This document shows, in pieces, positions 7,128-16,727 of a DNA stretch of 38,761 bases. Numbering within the stretch: position 1 is the stretch's first letter; every line of letters starts with the position of its first letter. This DNA is from an uncultured Rickettsiales bacterium (GTDB taxonomy: Bacteria > Pseudomonadota > Alphaproteobacteria > Rickettsiales > UBA1997), in the NCBI GenBank assembly GCA_944391025.1, contig CALXSC010000099.1, positions 1 to 38,761 on the forward strand. The letters are read 5' to 3'. Both the position numbers and the translations under genes were made by a program. A model generated the notes under the pieces. The model did no database searches, was not told the DNA's origin, and worked only from the letters and a program-made list of their open reading frames with translations.

Positions 7128-8000
7128 TTAAAATTTAAATAAATCAGAATATAATATAGAAATTCCTATATTTGAATTTCTAGCATATGACTTGGCGCCC
7201 CTAGCCTTAGCCTGACGGAATGTATAGAAAGGAGATAGCGACAAAATTTTAGTTATATGCACATCCATACGCACCGAAAAGTTCAAATCATATTCCAAAT
7301 CATTTGGATTATAGTCGCTATAGGCTAAATAATCCCTATAGTATCCATTAAACTTAAACTCAACGCCATCTCTCAACTCATAGTGTGCACTAGTACCGAT
7401 TTCCAATCCATACTTGCTAATCGTATCATGATATGTAAAATCAAATTCACCAACATTTGCAATATACAAATCATCAAAGTGTTTGCTGTTAAAAAGTTTT
7501 ACACCGAGTCTTCCACGCACAATTTTATTACGCGGAGCTTCACCATCTCTTGTAAACTCAGTTTGATAAGCAGCACTTGCAAAAGGTCCGACATTCGCCT
7601 GTTTAATCTTCCAGAGTTTTATAGCATAATCGGAAGTAAATATAAGTTCATCAGCTGTCTCAGAAACAGTTTTTGTACCATCCAAATTATCTTCAACAGT
7701 GTTCTTTCCATAATTTACATAAATCCTATTGTCCCAACGGTACATAGTCCTTTCAAACTCAAGCGCAATATCCGCAGTTCCCTTTATTATAGTTTCATCA
7801 TTAGCATTTAAAGCTGTATATGGTGAATCCTGATACTCCTTTGCATTTTTAACAGTAGTATCAGAAAAATCCAGCGATATACGCTTAAAATTTAATCTCA
7901 AACCATTTGTATTCGGAACTTCAACTGGTTCAATATTTTCTTCAGCAAATAAATTTGATATACACAAAAAAAATACAACACAGAATAAAATTCGTCTCAT
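7128..8000 (-). CDS. Putative outer-membrane beta-barrel protein
   Basis: This 290-aa protein has a signal peptide (M-R-R then a hydrophobic run, cleavage probably after L-F-A) and alternating polar/aromatic strands: E-F-E-R-T-M-Y-R-W-D, V-G-E-F-D-F-T-Y-H-D, V-E-F-K-F-N-G-Y-Y. It ends in I-L-Y-S-D-L-F-K-F with a terminal Phe, the signal for the BAM machinery. I cannot assign a family or substrate. Its stop lies 10 bp from the convergent nnr stop, with only weak inverted repeats between them. Confidence 0.65.
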   Translation of the reverse strand: MRRILFCVVFFLCISNLFAEENIEPVEVPNTNGLRLNFKRISLDFSDTTVKNAKEYQDSPYTALNANDETIIKGTADIALEFERTMYRWDNRIYVNYGKNTVEDNLDGTKTVSETADELIFTSDYAIKLWKIKQANVGPFASAAYQTEFTRDGEAPRNKIVRGRLGVKLFNSKHFDDLYIANVGEFDFTYHDTISKYGLEIGTSAHYELRDGVEFKFNGYYRDYLAYSDYNPNDLEYDLNFSVRMDVHITKILSLSPFYTFRQAKARGAKSYARNSNIGISILYSDLFKF

Positions 8001-8114
8001 TTGAATAGATATAAATATAACTTTACAACTAACAATAGGTTTAAATATATTTTTATTACTTGCAAGATAATTTTTTAATTTTTAATTCAAATACGAAATT
8101 TGATTTTATGAACT

Positions 8115-8364
8115 AGCGGGGCGGCCGCAGCGAATTTCCTATTATTTTTTTAAGTCTGCCAAAACTGATAGCCTTAAAATATTTGAGATTGGCAGAAGTG
8201 ATGGTGGTTAACTTCAAAAAATAATAGGAAATCCGACTAAGGCAAAGGCCTTATGACTTTTTTCTTTAGCTTACCAGACCACCAAACCCCAAGCCCAATT
8301 ATCCACCACTGCTAGCCCCGCAACCTCTCCCTTAAAAAGAAAAAAGTCCTGCGGCCGCCCCGCT
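8115..8364. repeat. Three-way-junction palindromic element between htpG and a barrel gene
   Basis: The 419 bp between the genes hold no credible gene but contain a nested inverted-repeat structure. The outer stem is AGCGGGGCGGCCGCAG (8115-8130), perfectly complementary to 8349-8364. Inside it, arm 1 pairs TTTCCTATTATTTTTT (8135-8150) with 8216-8231, with an inner TCTGCCAA/TTGGCAGA pair (8155-8162/8189-8196). Arm 2 pairs GACTTTTTTCTTT (8255-8267) with 8336-8348 and abuts the outer stem directly. The GC-rich ends, each with a GCGGCCGC core, stand out from the AT-rich surroundings. It could be a transposed non-coding element or a structured RNA. Confidence 0.75.
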
Positions 8365-8419
8365 CCCGCCACAATAACCAGCTCCTATCTATTACATTCC
8401 CTAATCAAACGCATATTAA

Positions 8420-10336
8420 TTATTTTTTATTAGACAATAGTTTATTTAACCTTCTTGCAAATTCTCCAGGATTAGAAACCGGCTCGCCCTCTATTATGCA
8501 AGCCTCATCAAACAATATGTCAACCATCTCTTTCATTTCTACCAATTTTTCTGGTTTTCCAAGGTTGTCATTAATTTCCTGTATTATAGGATGTTTTGTA
8601 TTTATTTCTATATTTTTCAACATTCCCCTTTGGATTTGATTCTGGTCTAAAAGATATCTTTCAAGCCTTATATCCATTGCCTTCTTGTCTGCAACTAGAC
8701 AAACCGGACTTGAGGTTAATTTTTTAGAAACCTTTACATCGTTTACCTTGTCCTTTAATGAGTCCTTGATAAAATTAATTAAATCATCATATTTGCTATT
8801 TGTGATATCCTTTGCCTTCTTCTCTTCTTTGTCGTCATCAAATTTTACATCTTCATCATCATCGCCATCGTCCTGTGGTTCGTCATTCAAATTTTCAATA
8901 TCAATATCGCCTTTAGTTATTGATTTAAATTCTTTTCCTTTATATTCGTTTTGAACCGTTACCCAGAAATTATCTACGGTATCAATCAGGTATAAAACCT
9001 CAATATCCTTATCCTTGAATCCTTCAATTTGTGGCGAATTTTCTAAGGCTCTTACGGAGTCTCCAGTAATATAAAAAATATTTTCCTGTTTCGGCTTCAT
9101 CCTTTCAATGTAATCGTTTAGAGTAATTAATTTATCCGGAGATTTGCTTGAATAGAATTTGCATATGTTCAATATCTCTGTATTATATATGCTACCTTCG
9201 CATAGACCTTCTTTTACAACCGGCCCAAAATTCTCCCAGAATTTTAAATATTCTTCAGGGCTATCATTCATTTTTTTCTCTAATTCGCTTAAAATTCTTT
9301 TAGTCAAAGATTTTTTGATTTTTTCAACTAGATTATTATACTGCAGGCTTTCCCTGTTAATATTTAAAGGCAAATCTTCTGAGTCAACTATTCCCCTTGC
9401 AAACCTTAGATATGCTGGCAGAAGTTGAACTGCGTCATCGGTAATAAACACCTTTTTTACATACAGCTTAATTTTAGATTCCCTTTCAGGCATATACAAA
9501 TCAACCGGTTTTCTGTCTGGAATAAAAATTAAATTTGTAAATTCAATTACACCTTCAGCTTTGTTGTGCAAAGTCAAAAAAGGCTCGCCGGGCATATGGG
9601 ACACGTGGGTGTAAAATTCCTGATACTGCTCTTTAGTAATTTCATTTTTAGGTCTAGTCCATAGGGCGGAACCGGTATTCATAACCTTAAATTTTCCATC
9701 ATCCATTTGTAGTTCAACCGGTACGTTTATATGGTCGGAATATAGTTTTATAATATTTCCAAGATAAATTTTATCCAAAAAATCCTCCTGGTCTTTTTTG
9801 AGATGCAGAATAACTCTAGTGCCCCTTGGATATTCACCGCTAATCTCTTCAACAGTATATTTTCCATCGCCTTCCGATTCCCATTGGTTAACCTTCTTTT
9901 TTCCTGCTTTTCTTGAAATAACCGTAACCTTATCCGCGATCATAAAAGCAGAATAGAAGCCAACACCAAATTGGCCTATTAGCTGCAAATTTTTGGCATC
10001 ATCATTTCCTAAATTTTTCAAAAAAGCTTCCGTGCCGGACTTGGCAATAGTTCCGAGCTGAGATATTAATTCAGCCCTGTCCATACCTATGCCATTATCA
10101 ATAATTGATAGTGTTTTCTTATCTTTGTCAATTTCTATTTTAACCTTAAGTTCTTTATCGTCTTCAATAAGCTTGTCATCCTGTGTAGCCCTGTATCTCA
10201 ATTTATCGCAGGCGTCAGAAGCATTTGAAATCAGTTCTCTAATAGCAACATCCCTATTTGTATAGAGGGAATGGATCATGAGTTTTAATATCTTTTTTAT
10301 TTCTACACCAAATTCAAATTTCTCTTTTTCAGACAT
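8420..10336 (-). CDS. htpG: Molecular chaperone HtpG (bacterial Hsp90)
   Basis: This 638-aa protein has the full-length three-domain architecture. The N-terminal GHKL ATPase domain has R-E-L-I-S-N-A-S-D-A-C-D (ATP-contact box), D-N-G-I-G-M-D, and the G-Q-F-G-V-G-F-Y-S-A-F lid motif. The middle domain includes the S-E-D-L-P-L-N-I-N-R-E-S-L-Q segment, which carries the catalytic Arg. The C-terminal dimerisation domain includes R-Y-L-L-D-Q-N-Q. An acidic stretch near residues 490-515 (D-D-G-D-D-D-E-D) lies between middle and C-terminal domains. It remodels client proteins under stress. A GGAG ribosome-binding site lies about 9 bases before the ATG. No obvious heat-shock promoter was seen, and it is transcribed alone. 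Confidence 0.97.
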   Translation of the reverse strand: MSEKEKFEFGVEIKKILKLMIHSLYTNRDVAIRELISNASDACDKLRYRATQDDKLIEDDKELKVKIEIDKDKKTLSIIDNGIGMDRAELISQLGTIAKSGTEAFLKNLGNDDAKNLQLIGQFGVGFYSAFMIADKVTVISRKAGKKKVNQWESEGDGKYTVEEISGEYPRGTRVILHLKKDQEDFLDKIYLGNIIKLYSDHINVPVELQMDDGKFKVMNTGSALWTRPKNEITKEQYQEFYTHVSHMPGEPFLTLHNKAEGVIEFTNLIFIPDRKPVDLYMPERESKIKLYVKKVFITDDAVQLLPAYLRFARGIVDSEDLPLNINRESLQYNNLVEKIKKSLTKRILSELEKKMNDSPEEYLKFWENFGPVVKEGLCEGSIYNTEILNICKFYSSKSPDKLITLNDYIERMKPKQENIFYITGDSVRALENSPQIEGFKDKDIEVLYLIDTVDNFWVTVQNEYKGKEFKSITKGDIDIENLNDEPQDDGDDDEDVKFDDDKEEKKAKDITNSKYDDLINFIKDSLKDKVNDVKVSKKLTSSPVCLVADKKAMDIRLERYLLDQNQIQRGMLKNIEINTKHPIIQEINDNLGKPEKLVEMKEMVDILFDEACIIEGEPVSNPGEFARRLNKLLSNKK

Positions 10337-10499
10337 GTTAAATTAACTCCGTTTTTTATTTTCTAAATAATATATATGTATCTTTCTAAAAATTACAATA
10401 ATATACTTAAAGTTGAGTAAAATAATAAAATGCAACCAATTATTTGGTTTTGTTTTTAAAAAAAATTAATTTGCAAAATAATAAAGATTAGGATAAACT

Positions 10500-11345
10500 A
10501 TGCTACACTGCAAAAAACAAGAACATATGATAGCAATAAACAAAGTAAAAGTAAAAGACTTCTTGACAGACTCAAAACTTCCGGATTTGGATATAGTTAT
10601 AAATCCATACACGGGCTGTCCTCACAAATGTATGTACTGCTATGCTGAATTTATGAAAAAATTCACTGGACACAGTGAGGATTGGGGCGATTTTTTGGAC
10701 GTAAAAACATCCGATAAACATATAAGCACAGCGAGAATGAGAGAAAAAAGGGTTTTAATAAGTTCAGCAACAGATCCATATAACAGATTTGAAGAAGAGT
10801 TTTTAAATACAAGGAGAATATTGGAACAAATGGTAAATAAACCGCTGCACTCAGTAACTATATTAACAAAATCAAGTTTAGTTCTGAGGGATATGGATTT
10901 ATTTAAAAATATAGACAATATAACAGTGGCAATATCAATGAATACTTTGAATGACGATTTCAGAAAGGAAATAGAGCCATTTGCATCAACTATTTCCGAG
11001 AGAGTTGAAGCCCTAAGGATATTGCACGAAAACGGAATAAATACATCACTATATATATCGCCAATTTTTCCAGGCATAACTGACTTTAAGGAACTAATAC
11101 GGAGCACATGGAACATTGTTGATATATTTTGTTTTGAGAACTTAAATCTCTATAGCGGATTCGCAAAAAATGTATTAAAATATATTGAAGAAAAATATCC
11201 AGACTTAATTGACCTCTATAGGCAAATATATGTAGAAAAAAATTTAAAATATTGGTATAGTTTACAAAGCGAGATAGAAAATTATTGCGTTGATATAAAT
11301 ATAAAACATAAAATATGCTTTCAATACAATGAGTCAAAAAAATAA
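10500..11345 (+). CDS. Radical SAM protein, spore-photolyase-like family
   Basis: This 281-aa protein has the radical SAM cluster motif C-x3-C-x2-C at Cys40, Cys44 and Cys47 in N-P-Y-T-G-C-P-H-K-C-M-Y-C-Y-A, the form seen in the SplB-like/Rv2578c-like group often annotated as DNA repair photolyase. I-S-S-A-T-D-P-Y and L-T-K-S-S-L-V follow, as in that group. The true substrate of this stand-alone subgroup is not established and spore-photoproduct repair should not be assumed. The start at 10500 is supported by AGGA 7 bases upstream; the alternative Met10 lacks a ribosome-binding site. It reads toward nrdG, from which it is separated by an inverted-repeat element. Confidence 0.8.
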   Translation: MLHCKKQEHMIAINKVKVKDFLTDSKLPDLDIVINPYTGCPHKCMYCYAEFMKKFTGHSEDWGDFLDVKTSDKHISTARMREKRVLISSATDPYNRFEEEFLNTRRILEQMVNKPLHSVTILTKSSLVLRDMDLFKNIDNITVAISMNTLNDDFRKEIEPFASTISERVEALRILHENGINTSLYISPIFPGITDFKELIRSTWNIVDIFCFENLNLYSGFAKNVLKYIEEKYPDLIDLYRQIYVEKNLKYWYSLQSEIENYCVDINIKHKICFQYNESKK

Positions 11346-11353
11346 TTATATAT

Positions 11354-11584
11354 TAGACATCCTGCATAAATAATTTATCATATATCAATAACTTAGAATA
11401 ACTTGATTTTTATCATATATTTGTTTTTCACAAAATTCCAATTTCTACTGCAAAATACTTCAAAACTTTAAAACTTTTAACAACGAACTGTATAAGTATA
11501 CTATCCCTGTTAAAAATTTTAAAGTTTCTTGTCTTTCTTGCATAAATTGTTTTTTGTGAAAAAATTATTTATGCAGGAGGTCTA
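11354..11584. mobile_element. Short MITE-like element with 23-bp terminal inverted repeats (copy A)
   Basis: The left end, TAGACATCCTGCATAAAT and onward (11354-11376), and the right end (11562-11584) are inverted copies with one mismatch in 23. A second internal perfect inverted pair is TTTTTCACAAAA (11424-11435) / TTTTGTGAAAAA (11552-11563). The 231-bp unit has no open frame. Its termini match those of the 924-bp element at 20493, and both share further sequence just inside the left end. No clear target duplication was seen. It lies 60 bp upstream of nrdG and its right end contains AGGAGGT. Confidence 0.8.
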
Positions 11585-11644
11585 TTGCTTTTTATAACAA
11601 AATGCTATAGCTTTATGCTAAATTAACATAAATTATTGATACAA

Positions 11645-12331
11645 ATGTTACCGATTGTTGATATTACGAAGTTTACCTTCCAGGATTTTCCTGGCTACAC
11701 CTCCTGTATAATATGGTTTGCTGGTTGCAATTTTAAATGTCCTTATTGTCATAATCCAGAATTTATAACAGGAAATATGAAAAAGATGGACGAAAGGGAA
11801 GTCTTTGAATTTTTAGAATCCCGCGTAGGATTGCTTGACGGAGTAGTATTGTCAGGAGGCGAGTGCTGCCTATTCAATGACCTATATGATTTTGCCAAAA
11901 AAGTTAAAAATATGGGATTTTTAATAAAAATAGATACCAACGGCACAAATTTTGAATTAATAAAAAGAATGGTTGACGATGACCTAATTGATTTTGTAGC
12001 TCTAGACTATAAAGCGCCAAAAAATAAGTTTAAATTAGTATCCGGAACTGAACTATTTGATAAATTTGAAAAAACATTAGACTATCTAATTAAAAAAAAT
12101 ATCAATATGGAGGTAAGGACTACGGTTCATACAAGCTTATTGAATGAAGATGATATAAATGACATAATAAGCGACCTTGAGAATAGGGGATATTCAAAAA
12201 CCTACCATATTCAAAATTTTAGAAATGACAATAAAAATACACTTGGAAATCTTGGCGAACAGGAAAGAATACTAGATAAAAATCTAATAAGCCATGATAG
12301 CATTGAGGTGTTTTTTAGAAATTTTTTCTAG
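11645..12331 (+). CDS. nrdG: Anaerobic ribonucleotide reductase activating protein (NrdG-type radical SAM)
   Basis: This 228-aa protein carries C-x3-C-x2-C at Cys28, Cys32 and Cys35 in G-C-N-F-K-C-P-Y-C-H-N-P, preceded by F-Q-D-F-P-G-Y, and later L-S-G-G-E-C and I-D-T-N-G-T: the pattern of the longer NrdG2-type activases. It would use SAM and a 4Fe-4S cluster to place the glycyl radical on NrdD, allowing dNTP synthesis without oxygen. I chose the ATG at 11645 over a TTG at 11636. The NrdD partner is not in the window, so activation of another glycyl-radical enzyme is possible. It converges on the ABC exporter genes, 10 bp apart. Confidence 0.85.
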   Translation: MLPIVDITKFTFQDFPGYTSCIIWFAGCNFKCPYCHNPEFITGNMKKMDEREVFEFLESRVGLLDGVVLSGGECCLFNDLYDFAKKVKNMGFLIKIDTNGTNFELIKRMVDDDLIDFVALDYKAPKNKFKLVSGTELFDKFEKTLDYLIKKNINMEVRTTVHTSLLNEDDINDIISDLENRGYSKTYHIQNFRNDNKNTLGNLGEQERILDKNLISHDSIEVFFRNFF

Positions 12332-12341
12332 ATATTTTAAC

Positions 12342-14231
12342 TTATTCCAACTCAAACATTCCATTATATAGCTGGTAATATCTTCCCTTATTATCCAGCA
12401 ATTCAGAATGGTCGCCCTGCTCTATAATTTTTCCGCTTTCCAAAACTATTATTGAATCTGAGTTTCTAACCGTTGATAGTCTATGGGCTATGATGAATAC
12501 AGTCCTGTCCTTCATTAGAGTATCCATGCCTTGCTCTATTAGTTTTTCAGTCCTAGTATCAATTGAGGATGTAGCCTCATCTAGAATCAGCACAGGAGGA
12601 TCAGCAACGATCGCTCTAGCAATCGCCAATAATTGTCTTTCGCCCTGCGATAGGTTTGTAGCATCTCCAGTCAAAACAGTATCATATTTCTGAGGCAAAT
12701 GCTGAATAAACTGGTCAGCATTGGCTAGCTTGGCAGCAGAAATAACTTCAGCGTTCGTAGCGTTAAGCTTGCCATACCTAATATTCTCCATAACCGTTTC
12801 AGTAAACAAATGAGTATCTTGCAAAACTATTGATATTGTTTTTCTAAGTTCACTTTTTTTTATCTTTTTAATATTTATACCATCAAATGTGATTTCACCA
12901 CTTTGTATATCATAAAATCTATTTATTAAATTAGTTATGGTCGTTTTTCCAGCACCAGTTGATCCAACCAAAGCAATTTTTTCACCCATATTAGCTTTTA
13001 AATTTATAGTATCAAGAATTACCTTCTCACCTTCGTATTTGAATACTACATCCTTAAATTCTATTTCGCCCTTTAGTTCCCTTAATACAACTTTGCCGTC
13101 TTTCCTTTGCTCCTTCCAAGCCCAAATATTACTCCTTTCGTTTGTCTCAATAATATTTCCATCGGCATCTATTTTGGCATTTACCAAAATCACATTTCCA
13201 TCATTCACCTCTGGCTTTTCATCAATAACCGTGAAAACCCTTTCCGCACCAGCTAGGGCAGTTAATATGCTATTGAACTGTTGCGAAATCTCGGCGATTG
13301 GGTGAACGAATGCCCTTGTATATTGCAGGAATGCAACAAGTGTTCCCAACGAAACGATGTTTATTATTATAAAAATACTTCCCACTATGGAAACAAAGGC
13401 ATAGTTCATATTTGACAGGTTAATCATAACCGGCATTAAAATATTTGCATAGCTATTCGCCCTTGTGGAGACATCACACAACCTTTGATTTATCTTTGAA
13501 AAATCTAGCTTTGACAACCTTTCGTGGCAGAAAACTTTTATAACCCTTTGCCCCTCTATCATTTCTTCAATAAAGCCGTTGACATTGCCGAGTTCAGTCT
13601 GTTGATCCTTAAAATAATTTCCGCCTTTGCCCGCAATTTTTTTAACACAGGACAGCATAATCACCAGCATAACAATTATAATCAGTGTTAGTTGCCAGCT
13701 GTAATATACCATCATGGAAAAAATGCCTACAATACTTATAGCAGAAAACACACAGCTTGGCAGTGTCTCGCTCAACATTTCCCTTATGGCATCAACATCG
13801 TTGGTGTAGAGGCTCATAATTTCTCCGTGTTTATGAGTGTCAAAATACTTGATCGGCAGCTTTTCCATTTTGTCAAATAGATCAACCCTAATTTTGTATA
13901 ATGTTTTTGCGGATACAGATATCAATATTCTTGTATAAACATAGCAAAACAAAGTACCGATTATATAAATACCAGCAATCATTAGTAATATATGCACAAA
14001 ACCCATCAACAACTCATAATTGTAATTTTTTGTCAATGGTTCAATATAATTATCTATTATAATCTTTAAAAATGCAGTTCCCGCCACTCTTGCAAGAGAA
14101 GATATAATAATTCCTATAAACACAATCAAAAGCTGTATTTTAAAGCTAAACATATAGGAAAACGTTCTTTTCAATGTTTTAAAAGCATTTTTTGGCTTTG
14201 CACCAGCCCCCTTTTTACCTATTCTTGGCAT
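12342..14231 (-). CDS. ABC exporter half-transporter with consensus ATPase site
   Basis: This 629-aa protein has an N-terminal six-helix exporter domain (about 30-335) and a C-terminal ATPase. Walker A is G-S-T-G-A-G-K-T-T, the signature is L-S-Q-G-E-R-Q, and Walker B ends V-L-I-L-D-E-A-T-S-S-I-D with the catalytic Glu present, followed by the H-loop I-A-H-R-L-S-T-V-R. A ~45-residue polar insertion (residues ~345-385, with N-E-R-S-N-I-W-A-W-K) lies in the linker before the ATPase. It follows its partner by 3 bp with a GGAGTAG ribosome-binding site, so the two are co-translated. The pair resembles heterodimeric multidrug or lipid exporters of the TM287/288 type; the substrate is unknown. Confidence 0.93.
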   Translation of the reverse strand: MPRIGKKGAGAKPKNAFKTLKRTFSYMFSFKIQLLIVFIGIIISSLARVAGTAFLKIIIDNYIEPLTKNYNYELLMGFVHILLMIAGIYIIGTLFCYVYTRILISVSAKTLYKIRVDLFDKMEKLPIKYFDTHKHGEIMSLYTNDVDAIREMLSETLPSCVFSAISIVGIFSMMVYYSWQLTLIIIVMLVIMLSCVKKIAGKGGNYFKDQQTELGNVNGFIEEMIEGQRVIKVFCHERLSKLDFSKINQRLCDVSTRANSYANILMPVMINLSNMNYAFVSIVGSIFIIINIVSLGTLVAFLQYTRAFVHPIAEISQQFNSILTALAGAERVFTVIDEKPEVNDGNVILVNAKIDADGNIIETNERSNIWAWKEQRKDGKVVLRELKGEIEFKDVVFKYEGEKVILDTINLKANMGEKIALVGSTGAGKTTITNLINRFYDIQSGEITFDGINIKKIKKSELRKTISIVLQDTHLFTETVMENIRYGKLNATNAEVISAAKLANADQFIQHLPQKYDTVLTGDATNLSQGERQLLAIARAIVADPPVLILDEATSSIDTRTEKLIEQGMDTLMKDRTVFIIAHRLSTVRNSDSIIVLESGKIIEQGDHSELLDNKGRYYQLYNGMFELE

Positions 14232-14234
14232 ATT

Positions 14235-15959
14235 CTACTCCGTCATTCCATTTTGTTGTGAATAATATATTTCTCTGTATATCTCGTTGGTCGCCATCAG
14301 CTCCTCGTGGGTTCCCGTACCATTTATTTCACCATTGCTTAAAACTACTATCTTGTTCGCGTCCTTAACCGACAATATCCTTTGAGCTATTATTATTTTT
14401 GTAGTATCCGGCAATTTTTCCCTAAATGCCTTTCTAATTTTTGCCTCCGTCGCTGTATCAACTGCACTGGTTGAGTCGTCCAATATCAATATTTTTGGTC
14501 TTTTTAGCAACGCTCTCGCAATACACAGTCGTTGCTTTTGCCCGCCCGAAACATTAACACCACCCTGTCCCAAATCTGTATCGTATCCCTTCGGGAAAGA
14601 CATAATAAAATCGTGTGCCTGTGCCTCCTTGCATGCCTCCATTATCTCGTCATCGGTTGCATTTTCATTGCCCCAGAGTAGATTTTCCTTTATAGTTCCA
14701 GAAAAGAGAGTATTTTTCTGCAATACCATCGCAATATTATTCCTCAAATTCTCCAACTTGTAGTTTTTAACACTATTTCCGCCAACGTTGAGAGTTCCAC
14801 TAAATATATCATAAAGCCTTGGCAATAGTTGAACCAGACTGCTTTTTCCCGAACCAGTCCCGCCAATTATAGCCACCGTCTCGCCAGAATTGATTTTTAG
14901 ATTTATATTTTTCAAAACCAAATTCTCTTTTTTACCCACATAGCTAAACGCCACATTTTTAAATTCAACCGATCCGTCCTTAAATTTCGCATCCTTTTCG
15001 CTGTCAACAATATCCGGTTTTTCGTTTATAACCTCCAGTATTCTAGTCCTTGAAGCCCCTGAGATTATTATCATAATAAATACAACCGAAATCATCATCA
15101 GGGACATCAATATTTGCATTATGTAGGTCAAAAAGCTGCTTAACTGCCCGATTTCCATAGTCCCGCCGATAATCATATTACCACCAAACCACAGCACTGC
15201 CATAATGCAAGAATAGACCACCACCTGCATTATAGGCATATTCAATATTATCAACTTTTCCGCAAAAATCTGTGCCTTTTTCAACAGCTCCGCCCTTAAA
15301 TTAAACTTTGAATTTTCGTAATCTTCTCTAACAAAAGCCTTCACAACCCTAATACCGATTAAATTTTCCTGCACATCCAAATTCATTTCGTCATATTTTT
15401 TCAACATTGCCTCAAACCTTGGATAGGAAATTTTTATCACAAGCAGCAACGCCACCGCCAAAACTGGAATCGCTACTAAAAACACAAAAGACAACTTTGA
15501 ATTAGTCATAATCGCCATTATAGTTGCACCAATCAACATAAGCGGCGAGCGGACTGCACCCCTTATAATCATCATAAAGGCATTTTGCACATTCACCACA
15601 TCGGTTGTAATTCTCGTTATCAATGAAGCCGTTAAAAATTTATCAATGTTAGAGAAGGAAAAATCCTGTATTTTGTCAAATATCGCCTGCCTAATATTTT
15701 TAGCAAAGCCCGCCGACGCAATAGCCGCAAACCTTCCCGCCATTATGCCAAACACAAATGACACAAGAGCCATAAGAATCATTACACCACCAATCTTAAC
15801 CACATAGCCCACACCGCCATTGCCAATAACACCAACGTCAATTATCTTCGCCATAACAAATGGAATCAAAATCTCCATGATAACCTCTCCAACCACACAA
15901 ATCGGAGTCAAGATGGCATACTTTTTGTATTCACCTACAAATTTCAAAAATTCTTTCAT
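14235..15959 (-). CDS. ABC exporter half-transporter with degenerate ATPase site
   Basis: This 574-aa first gene of the pair has a six-helix transmembrane domain (about 15-310) followed by the ATPase. Walker A is G-G-T-G-S-G-K-S-S, the signature is V-S-G-G-Q-K-Q-R, and Walker B is I-L-I-L-D-D-S-T-S-A-V-D, with Asp in place of the catalytic Glu. The switch loop reads I-A-Q-R-I-L-S-V, with Gln instead of His. Both changes are the hallmark of the non-hydrolysing site in heterodimeric exporters, while the downstream partner keeps the consensus residues. It acts in the inner membrane; no ribosome-binding site is obvious before the ATG. Confidence 0.93.
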   Translation of the reverse strand: MKEFLKFVGEYKKYAILTPICVVGEVIMEILIPFVMAKIIDVGVIGNGGVGYVVKIGGVMILMALVSFVFGIMAGRFAAIASAGFAKNIRQAIFDKIQDFSFSNIDKFLTASLITRITTDVVNVQNAFMMIIRGAVRSPLMLIGATIMAIMTNSKLSFVFLVAIPVLAVALLLVIKISYPRFEAMLKKYDEMNLDVQENLIGIRVVKAFVREDYENSKFNLRAELLKKAQIFAEKLIILNMPIMQVVVYSCIMAVLWFGGNMIIGGTMEIGQLSSFLTYIMQILMSLMMISVVFIMIIISGASRTRILEVINEKPDIVDSEKDAKFKDGSVEFKNVAFSYVGKKENLVLKNINLKINSGETVAIIGGTGSGKSSLVQLLPRLYDIFSGTLNVGGNSVKNYKLENLRNNIAMVLQKNTLFSGTIKENLLWGNENATDDEIMEACKEAQAHDFIMSFPKGYDTDLGQGGVNVSGGQKQRLCIARALLKRPKILILDDSTSAVDTATEAKIRKAFREKLPDTTKIIIAQRILSVKDANKIVVLSNGEINGTGTHEELMATNEIYREIYYSQQNGMTE

Positions 15960-16083
15960 AATATATAATCTTGTTAAATTAAGGACGAAATTAGAATAAA
16001 TCCTTTAAATAGTTTAAAATCATTTTAAATAATTTCAAGACTTTTTAAAAAATAATCCATATTTAACTTTTAAATATTATGAA

Positions 16084-16647
16084 TTAAAAACCAACTCTAA
16101 TGCCAATATATATATCGTTTGAATAGAAATGTACCCTTTTATCTAATATTTTAGACCTGCCCATGTCATGGTATCTGTATCCAACATTTATTGTAAATGT
16201 CTCAGACAACGTAAATCCAGCGCCAAATCCTAGAGAATATGAAAAATTTCCATCATCCTTTACAATATTGGAATTAAAGTCCGTATATCCAAGACCGCCA
16301 TTTAAATAAATTCTAAAAAATGGAATCTCAACCAAATTATAGTATAAATTTCCCATAACAGATGAAGACGAAATCTCATCACTATAGCCTACAGTCTTTA
16401 CCTTTTGGTTTTCATATCTATAGATATACTCAAGCTCGCCTCTAATTCTCAAAAATCTTAATCCAACATTTAAATTAACAAATGGCAAAGTATTGCTGTC
16501 AATTTTAAAAGAATCACTTTTTTTACTGTTGGTATTAACGGAAACACCACCGCCCAGTCCAACGTATGCACCTATTGGCAAAGCCGCATAAGCATAGCTA
16601 GAACTAAATAAAAACATAAAAACAAATATCCTAAAAGTCTTTTTCAT
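16084..16647 (-). CDS. Small outer-membrane beta-barrel protein (OmpA/OmpW-like 8-strand type)
   Basis: This 187-aa protein has a clear signal peptide (M-K-K-T-F-R-I-F, then a hydrophobic core, cleavage near A-Y-A-A). The mature part opens with A-Y-V-G-L-G-G-G-V-S, carries alternating strands including G-F-G-A-G-F-T-L-S and I-N-V-G-Y-R-Y-H-D-M-G, and ends I-Y-I-G-I-R-V-G-F with terminal Phe. This matches the generic opacity/OmpA-like barrel family, but the specific role is unknown. It stands alone, 124 bp before the ABC exporter pair on the same strand. Confidence 0.75.
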   Translation of the reverse strand: MKKTFRIFVFMFLFSSSYAYAALPIGAYVGLGGGVSVNTNSKKSDSFKIDSNTLPFVNLNVGLRFLRIRGELEYIYRYENQKVKTVGYSDEISSSSVMGNLYYNLVEIPFFRIYLNGGLGYTDFNSNIVKDDGNFSYSLGFGAGFTLSETFTINVGYRYHDMGRSKILDKRVHFYSNDIYIGIRVGF

Positions 16648-16727
16648 ATCAAATTACAATATTTTATAAACGAAGTTTATAATATTGAAATAAAATTTCA
16701 AGAGAATATAGTTAATTATAAAATGAC

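Noticed and set aside
9159..9428. Open frames on the plus strand across htpG and similar shadows across ftsZ, nnr and the ABC genes
   Set aside because: All lie antisense to strongly conserved genes and have no family features.
11636..11647. TTG start for nrdG giving three extra residues
   Set aside because: The ATG at 11645 directly precedes the conserved N-terminal strand; the TTG adds nothing conserved and lacks a ribosome-binding site.
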